Source: Streptomyces coffeae
GTDB taxonomy: Bacteria; Actinomycetota; Actinomycetes; Streptomycetales; Streptomycetaceae
DNA length: 50,337 nt
NCBI RefSeq assembly: GCF_016741875.1
Contig: NZ_JAERRF010000044.1
Location: forward strand, 1-50,337
Direction: 5' to 3'
The position numbers were made by a program, and so were the translations under genes. The stretch's first letter is position 1. Each line of letters opens with the position of its first letter. The notes below the pieces were generated by a model. The model saw only the letters and a list, made by a program, of their open reading frames with translations. It was not told the DNA's origin and did not search any database. Below, one piece after another: positions 45,281 to 50,337 of the stretch.

Positions 45281-46252
45281 GTGTCAGCCGCAGCGCCTTC
45301 GTCACCCGAGGACGCGGAGTCCTTCGTCGTGAGCTTCTACGGCCCGCGCCTGCTGCTGTGGGTCTGGGACCGGGCCGAGGGCGAACCGGACGTTCCGGTC
45401 TCCTGCATCGAGTTCGGCTCCTGGCAGAGCATTCCCATGAGCGCCGTCCGGTCCCTCACCGACCATCTGAGCGGGCAGGCACTGATCCGCTCGTACGGCG
45501 GCCACGCGGACGCCCCTGTGGTGACCCTGCTCGCCGCGGGCGCCGAGCGGGCCCGTCAGTTGCAGGTCCGTCGGGCGGACCCGACCGAGCGCGGGCGGCA
45601 TGCCGTGAAGGCCGTCCTGCACTGGATCTACGCGCAGGCCGACCGGCGGCCCTTGCGGATCAGCGGATTCCTCGACTCGCCAGGGATCTACTTCCTCGGT
45701 GAGGCCCTGTCGCGGGGCGAGGTCGCCCGGACGCTCTCCTATCTGGAAGAGGCGGGACTGATCACCTGTGCGGGGCCCACGTTCCACAACGGAGTCGGAT
45801 CGCACGTGGAGCTCACGCCGCTGGGCGTGGAAGCCGTACAGAACAGCCAGGAACCGGACCAGTACCTGGCCCGGCGGCACGAGGAGACGCGGCCCGCCAG
45901 CCAGACCCATATTAGGGCCGGCACGGTCCATTACGCAGCGGAAGGCGGCACCCACAGCAACATCCACAACACCATCGACGTCCATACGGGGTTGTCACCC
46001 GATGATCTCGCCCGGCTTGTAGGCGAGTTGGCCCCCGCGCTGCGCCTCGACACGGAGTCCCGGGCGGCGCTGCTTCGCACCGCGGAGGCGCTGGGGCGGC
46101 GGGGTGACACCGACGACGAACCGGAGCGGGACCGGCAGCGCGGTCTGATGGAGCGGATGCGCCGCCTGCTGGGCGGCGCTCCCGACACGGTCGGCAGACA
46201 GCTCATGCTGGACTCGGTCGGCCAGGCGCTGGGGCGGCTCTTCGGAGGGTGA
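45281..46252 (+). CDS. Operon gene 1: cytosolic winged-helix-like protein with EAD/STAND-type linker
   Basis: About 323 residues, no named family recognised. GTG 45281 has GAGAGGAACAGG upstream; a GTG at 45242 would add 13 residues but has no ribosome site. The N-terminal 100 residues are beta-rich (VVSFYGPRLLLWVWDR). Residues about 110-190 look like a winged helix: a helical run, SRGEVARTLSYLEEAGLITC, a short wing and VELTPLGVEAVQ. Then comes VHYAAEGGTHSNIHNTIDVH, a His/Asn/Gly-rich repeat-like linker of the sort that joins effector-associated domains to STAND ATPases, followed by a helical C-terminus. There is no membrane segment. The next gene starts three bases after the stop, so the two are coupled. 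Confidence 0.8.
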   Translation: MSAAAPSSPEDAESFVVSFYGPRLLLWVWDRAEGEPDVPVSCIEFGSWQSIPMSAVRSLTDHLSGQALIRSYGGHADAPVVTLLAAGAERARQLQVRRADPTERGRHAVKAVLHWIYAQADRRPLRISGFLDSPGIYFLGEALSRGEVARTLSYLEEAGLITCAGPTFHNGVGSHVELTPLGVEAVQNSQEPDQYLARRHEETRPASQTHIRAGTVHYAAEGGTHSNIHNTIDVHTGLSPDDLARLVGELAPALRLDTESRAALLRTAEALGRRGDTDDEPERDRQRGLMERMRRLLGGAPDTVGRQLMLDSVGQALGRLFGG

Positions 46253-46255
46253 GCC

Positions 46256-48340
46256 GTGGCGAGGCCGATGCGTGAACACACCGAGGAGGGCGGTGCCATG
46301 CGGCTGTACGCACGTGATCCGATCCTGCGCGCACTGGTGCCGCGGCTGGTCGGCCTCGCGTACGACAAGCGGAACCTGGTGCCCCAGGAGCACCGTGACG
46401 ACCTGCCCGTCGTGCTGCTGACCGGCCGCCACGGCATGGGCAAGACCGCTGTCCTCGATGCCCTGGAGACGGCCTATCGGGGCAGGGTTCCGCTCGGCAG
46501 AGCCAACAGTGCGGAGGTCGACCCGGCGCGCTGGGCGGGCTTCGCCGTATCGAACACCTCACCCGTGCTGGAACTCCTGGAACAACTGGTGTGCGAGCTG
46601 GCGGCGGTGGTCCCCGGCACCAGCCGGCTCCGCTTCCCCCGGCTGCTGCCAGGGCTGTTCGCGATATCCAGCTGGCACCGGGGCAACGAGCACGAGCAGC
46701 GCCTGGCGCGGGACCGGATCGCCCGCCTCATCGCCGCCTGCGGACTGGAGAAGGGCGACGAGAGTACGGACACCGGTACGGACTGGATGTCCGACGTCAG
46801 TGAACGCCTGGCCGACACGGATCAGCAGCACGGCCTGGAACCGGTCGCCGCCGCGGTCGTCCAGCAGTACTTCAGCCGGCACACCCGCGCCCGGGCCGGA
46901 CGGGCCGTACGGGAGTGGTACCACCAGCGGTCCGCGGGGACGGCCGACGGCGAAGCCGCCCTCGTACGGCTCAGCCTCCGCTTCCACCAAGGCGGTGCCT
47001 TCCGGCACGCCGTCGAACGGCTCCTGACCTCCGCCCTGATCGAGGACGTCAGCGATGCCTACGGCCGCTGGCAGCGGATGAACCGGACGCCCAAGCCGCT
47101 CATCCTGCTCGACAACGTCCACACGGCGGCCGGGCGCCGCGTACTCGACCTGATCCTCGAGCACCGGGCCGGACGCGGCTCCGATGATCCGGACCCGCTG
47201 GTCGTCGTAGCGACCCGGCTGGGCGGCGGCGCGGACCTCTACCCGGACGCCTCACACAGCGAGCTTCCCGAACTCTCCGTCGCCTCCGGCTGGGAGCGGA
47301 CCGCCCCCGGGTCGCCGTCCGCCGGACTGCTCACCGTCGCACTGGCGCCACTGAGCCTCGATGACCTGCTGATGATGCTCGACCGGGCCGAAGAGCCGCT
47401 GCACCGCCGGCTGCCATCGACGCTGCACACCCTGACCCGGGGCCATCCACTGGGCAGCGGCCTTCTGTGCGATGCCATCGTGCATACCAACGCCCAACGC
47501 CCCGTTCTTCCTGAAGACTTACTCGACCTGTGTACGGCGGAAGGCCGGTCCGTCACCGAACGATTGCTGGCACAGCTGATCCCGCCGCCCCAGCTCCGCG
47601 ACCATCTGGCGCTGCTGTCCCTCGCCCGCGACCGGGACGCCGCGGAGGCACTGGCGGCCGCGTGCGCGCTCTCGGGCGCCGACCCGCTCCCCGTAGCCGC
47701 GGCCGCCCGCTACCTGGAAGAGGAGCAGTGGACGGACCGGCCGGATGAGGTGGGCACACCAGGCCATGAGTACCGCGGCACCTCGCCGTTCGCCCCCGCC
47801 CCGTTCCTCCACGCCCTCTTGGTCCACGCCGCCCGGAACGGCTCCGCCGTGGCCGGCCCCGGCCGACGCTGGTCCGACCTGCACCGCATCCTGCGGGAGC
47901 ACCACACCGCCCTCGGTACGGGAGACGCGGCGGACATCCTGCGGCATACACTCGCCGCCGGTGACGCGCGTCCGGTGGTGATCCAGCTGACCGCGCACTT
48001 CGCCGACGGGGACGCGGACTGCTGGCTTCGGACGCTGCGGCATGTCGCCACGGCGCCCCACCCCCCACGGGCCGAGTGGACCGATCACCGCCTGCAGATC
48101 GCCCGGGGCGATCACGACCACCGCTACGCCGAAGCCGACGACGTGCGACGATCCGTCAACAGGCTGCTGCACGGACTCTGGTACCTCTGCGAAACGTACG
48201 CGGAGCCCTTCGCTGACATCTGTGACGGCATCGGCTCCGAGCTGGCATTCCTGTCGATGCGGCATACGTCAGGCCGCGCCGCACTGAACCAGGCGTCCCG
48301 GACGTGGCCGACGAGCTTGCGAAGGGAACCACCGTGCTGA
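46256..48340 (+). CDS. Operon gene 2: large P-loop (STAND-like) ATPase
   Basis: A 694-residue cytosolic protein. Walker A is GRHGMGKTAV (Lys63, Thr64) and a Walker B-like strand is PLILLDNVH (Asp286). A long helical insertion lies between them (about 110-250), then a sensor-like VVVATRLGG, LAPLSLDDLLMMLDRAEEPL and RGHPLGSGLLCDAI, which resemble winged-helix and arm parts of STAND NTPases. The C-terminal 250 residues are helical with no catalytic signature. GTG 46256 follows GGAGGG. Its stop overlaps gene 3 by seven bases (GTGCTGA). A signal-transducing switch is more likely than a transporter motor, because the ABC signature LSGGQ is absent. Confidence 0.85.
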   Translation: MARPMREHTEEGGAMRLYARDPILRALVPRLVGLAYDKRNLVPQEHRDDLPVVLLTGRHGMGKTAVLDALETAYRGRVPLGRANSAEVDPARWAGFAVSNTSPVLELLEQLVCELAAVVPGTSRLRFPRLLPGLFAISSWHRGNEHEQRLARDRIARLIAACGLEKGDESTDTGTDWMSDVSERLADTDQQHGLEPVAAAVVQQYFSRHTRARAGRAVREWYHQRSAGTADGEAALVRLSLRFHQGGAFRHAVERLLTSALIEDVSDAYGRWQRMNRTPKPLILLDNVHTAAGRRVLDLILEHRAGRGSDDPDPLVVVATRLGGGADLYPDASHSELPELSVASGWERTAPGSPSAGLLTVALAPLSLDDLLMMLDRAEEPLHRRLPSTLHTLTRGHPLGSGLLCDAIVHTNAQRPVLPEDLLDLCTAEGRSVTERLLAQLIPPPQLRDHLALLSLARDRDAAEALAAACALSGADPLPVAAAARYLEEEQWTDRPDEVGTPGHEYRGTSPFAPAPFLHALLVHAARNGSAVAGPGRRWSDLHRILREHHTALGTGDAADILRHTLAAGDARPVVIQLTAHFADGDADCWLRTLRHVATAPHPPRAEWTDHRLQIARGDHDHRYAEADDVRRSVNRLLHGLWYLCETYAEPFADICDGIGSELAFLSMRHTSGRAALNQASRTWPTSLRREPPC

Positions 48341-49953
48341 GGGGTCTGCTGAGAGGGTTACGAAGCCGTGTCTGGGGCCCTGTGGACAAGGCGATCGTGC
48401 TGGTGGTGAGCCTCACGCTGATCGCGGGGCTGTCCGTCGTCGTCTGGTCCCTGCTCCCGGAAGAGTGTGGTGATGGTCTGGAGAAGTCCGGGGGCGAGTG
48501 CGTGGGCGTCACCGAGAAGGCCCTGGCCGACGCCGATCCGGAGCTCAAGGACCTGGTACACGCCGTGGCGCGCGAGAATGTCCGGGTCAGGAAGGACTGG
48601 GAGGCCCCGGAGGGTGGGAAGCCCCCCATGCCCTACGTGCGGATCGCGCTCATGATGCCGTTCACCTCCGACGCCAGCAGCGCCATGACGATCGAGCAGA
48701 TCAGGCGTGGTGTGGCCGGCGCGCACACCGCCCAGCTGCGGGCCAACTCGGAATCCGGTCCGCACTACCAACTACTGCTGGCCAACGACGGCAAGGACCT
48801 CAACCACTGGCGGCCCGTCGTCGACCGGCTGACCGCGATGGTCGACGACAAGGCTCCGTTGATCGGGGTGATCGGGATGCCCAGCAGCAATCCGGAGACG
48901 CTACACGCGGTCCAAGCCCTCTCCGACCAGCGGATTCCGGCGGTCGGCCCCATCATTACGTCATCGGACATGAACGCCAAGTACTTCTTCAAGACCTCCC
49001 CGTCGAACGGGCTCTTCGCGGAGGCGCTTGCACAGTATCTCGCCGAGGAGCCGGGGACGGGGAAAGGATTCCTGGTGTCGGACAACCGGCCTCGGGATAA
49101 CTACTCCATCGATCTCCGGAAGGTCTTCCTGGACCGCTTCGACGAGAAATACGGCTTGCGGAAGCGCCAGGCGTACTTTCTGGGTGCGATCGGTGCCGAA
49201 GCCGGGATTCCGCGCCGCTTCTCGTCGGCCGCCCAGAAAATCTGTGTGACCGGTGCGGACACGGTCTTCTACGCCGGCCGCGACGGCGATCTGCCGGACC
49301 TGGTGAGCAGGCTGGCGAAGGAGCCATCCTGTGACGACGCCAAGCCGCTGCGCATCCTCACAGTGGGCATCGGTATCGACCCCGTGCTCACCACGCCCGA
49401 CCTCACCCGGCAGATGCGGGAATCCAAGATCACCCTGGTGGACGCCGCCTCGGTCGATCCTCAGTGGTGGACGCGGAGCCCGGAGAGCCGGCCGACACAG
49501 CCGCCGGGCCTCGCCGGTTTCCTCCAGCGGTTCGAAGCCCTGGGCAAGGAGCAGGACCTGGGTGAACGACCGCTGGACGACGGATACGCGATCATGTACC
49601 ACGATGCCTTCACCGTGCTCTCCCAGGCCGTTGACCAGACGTTCAACGATGTCAACGACAGCGGGAAGAAGAGCTCGAACGCCCCGGGCATGCCGACGAA
49701 TGACGATGTCTACAACACCATCATCGACATGAACATCCTCGGTACCGCCGACGGCGCGGACTGCGTCAACTGCGTGCGCGGAGCCAGCGGTACGTACGGT
49801 TTCGATGACTCACACGACACACAAAAGTGGCCCGTCTGCAAGCCCGTCCCCGTCATCGAATACCCGCCGCCATCGGCCGCCTCCACCGCCGGGAAGAAGC
49901 CCCGCACGCTGTACCGGACCCACGAGGACATCTTCGACGGCGCCTGCCCGTGA
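48334..49953 (+). CDS. Operon gene 3: membrane-anchored type I periplasmic-binding-protein-like receptor
   Basis: About 539 residues. GTG 48334 has GAAGGGA upstream and overlaps the ATPase stop; a GTG at 48304 would add ten residues. One membrane helix (about 20-41, AIVLVVSLTLIAGLSVVVWS) anchors the protein, with no cleavage site or lipobox. The large extracytoplasmic part has the branched-chain-amino-acid-binding/ANF-receptor fold: VRIALMMPFTSDASSAMTIE, QIRRGVAGAHTAQLRAN, LIGVIGMPSSNPETLHAVQA, PAVGPIITSSDM, YFFKTSPSNGLFAEALAQYL and GFLVSDNRPRDNYS. In transport operons such proteins are free or lipidated and sit with permease and LSGGQ ATPase genes; none is here. I infer a sensor that signals to the ATPase and the winged-helix protein. 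Confidence 0.88.
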   Translation: MLRGLLRGLRSRVWGPVDKAIVLVVSLTLIAGLSVVVWSLLPEECGDGLEKSGGECVGVTEKALADADPELKDLVHAVARENVRVRKDWEAPEGGKPPMPYVRIALMMPFTSDASSAMTIEQIRRGVAGAHTAQLRANSESGPHYQLLLANDGKDLNHWRPVVDRLTAMVDDKAPLIGVIGMPSSNPETLHAVQALSDQRIPAVGPIITSSDMNAKYFFKTSPSNGLFAEALAQYLAEEPGTGKGFLVSDNRPRDNYSIDLRKVFLDRFDEKYGLRKRQAYFLGAIGAEAGIPRRFSSAAQKICVTGADTVFYAGRDGDLPDLVSRLAKEPSCDDAKPLRILTVGIGIDPVLTTPDLTRQMRESKITLVDAASVDPQWWTRSPESRPTQPPGLAGFLQRFEALGKEQDLGERPLDDGYAIMYHDAFTVLSQAVDQTFNDVNDSGKKSSNAPGMPTNDDVYNTIIDMNILGTADGADCVNCVRGASGTYGFDDSHDTQKWPVCKPVPVIEYPPPSAASTAGKKPRTLYRTHEDIFDGACP

Positions 49954-50172
49954 CACCTCGCTCGTCAGAGCCAGTCGCGTTTGAAGTTGACGTACACAGC
50001 CTCCCCGGTCGGTGCCCGGGATGTCGGCGAGCAGTGCCCTTGCCAGAAACCTCATCCGTCCTGGTAGGGGCCGGTGCATCGGGTTTCCCGAAATCTGGCC
50101 ACGGTCATCTGAGCCGGCACTCTCGCGCAGCTGCCGTCAGCACTGCGGGTGCCGATACGTCATCCGCGCAGG

Positions 50173-50337
50173 TCAGGCCGCGTGTTGGTATGCGTGGAGG
50201 GTTCGCTGAGTCGGTCTCGTCGGCTGACTTCCAGGTGGGCGAGTTGGGCTTGTTGCGTGATGGGTGGGGGTAGCGGGCGGCATGGGGCGGCTTGCTTCAG
50301 GGCCCTGTGCGGGCGGTGTGCGTTGTAGAAGGCTTCG
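50173..50337 (-). mobile_element. Integrase-core transposase C-terminal fragment (runs off right edge)
   Basis: On the minus strand the edge of the window encodes EAFYNAHRPHRALKQAAPCR, the RPHRAL block near the C-terminus of rve transposases. The frame then shifts near 50,205: the natural end TLHAYQHAA with a stop at 50,173 is in the next frame. At least the C-terminus is frameshifted; the rest is out of view. The 219 bases between the operon and this fragment hold nothing I recognise. Confidence 0.7.

Noticed and set aside
48334..49953. Substrate-binding subunit of an ordinary branched-chain amino-acid ABC importer
   Set aside because: No permease or LSGGQ ATPase genes are adjacent, there is no lipobox, and the protein keeps an uncleaved membrane anchor.

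Overview
The window is high-GC DNA from an actinomycete, most likely Streptomyces. Evidence is the strong third-position G/C bias, frequent GTG starts, ATGA-coupled genes, a type I polyketide synthase (PKS) locus and families common in streptomycetes. It reads as accessory DNA: intact biosynthetic, metabolic and signalling genes separated by broken insertion sequences, integrase relics and truncated genes. All calls were made by reading the sequence; no database search was run.

Bases 1-19,425 are one edge of a modular type I PKS locus. A PKS gene on the minus strand begins at 1345 with a KSQ loading domain (active-site Cys replaced by Gln) and leaves the window to the left. A pyridoxamine-phosphate-oxidase-like gene follows on the same strand. 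A divergent control region (2186-2563) has a four-tract G-rich motif and short repeats. On the plus strand come a two-module PKS (KS-AT-DH-ER-KR-ACP, KS-AT-DH-KR-ACP), a terminal one-module PKS (KS-AT-ACP-TE) and a SAM methyltransferase. The loading module starts the chain, the two right-hand proteins perform the last three extensions and release, and the methyltransferase and oxidase-like protein are candidate tailoring enzymes. The first plus-strand AT has non-standard specificity motifs.

Bases 19,600-22,300 hold a Tn3-transposase tail, a dienelactone-hydrolase-like gene lacking the usual nucleophile, a tyrosine recombinase with repeat sites in front of it, and an ABC-transporter relic fused antisense under the recombinase 3' end. 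Bases 22,298-28,567 are an intact carbon-uptake region: a sodium:solute symporter translationally coupled to an ECF sigma factor and a small membrane protein, divergent from a DUF3311 protein, CstA and a YbdD-like protein, then an uncharacterised protein.

Bases 28,800-37,000 contain a probably truncated helical-repeat protein, a GMC oxidoreductase behind a palindromic operator-like site, two decapitated genes joined back to back, a frameshifted secreted crystallin-like protein and a two-gene lipoprotein/membrane-protein cassette. Bases 37,000-39,700 hold an IS110 relic, a GNAT acetyltransferase and the boundary of an integrated element: an integrase pseudogene ending in a 36-bp tRNA-Pro 3' fragment, with a VapBC pair beside it. 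Bases 39,900-45,000 are a graveyard of integrase-core (rve) insertion sequences around a HutD-like gene and a decayed kinase.

Bases 45,281-49,953 are an intact three-gene operon: a cytosolic winged-helix-like protein, a P-loop (STAND-like) ATPase and a membrane-anchored periplasmic-binding-protein-like receptor, with no permease. It is the best candidate here for an undescribed system. Another IS relic runs off the right end.
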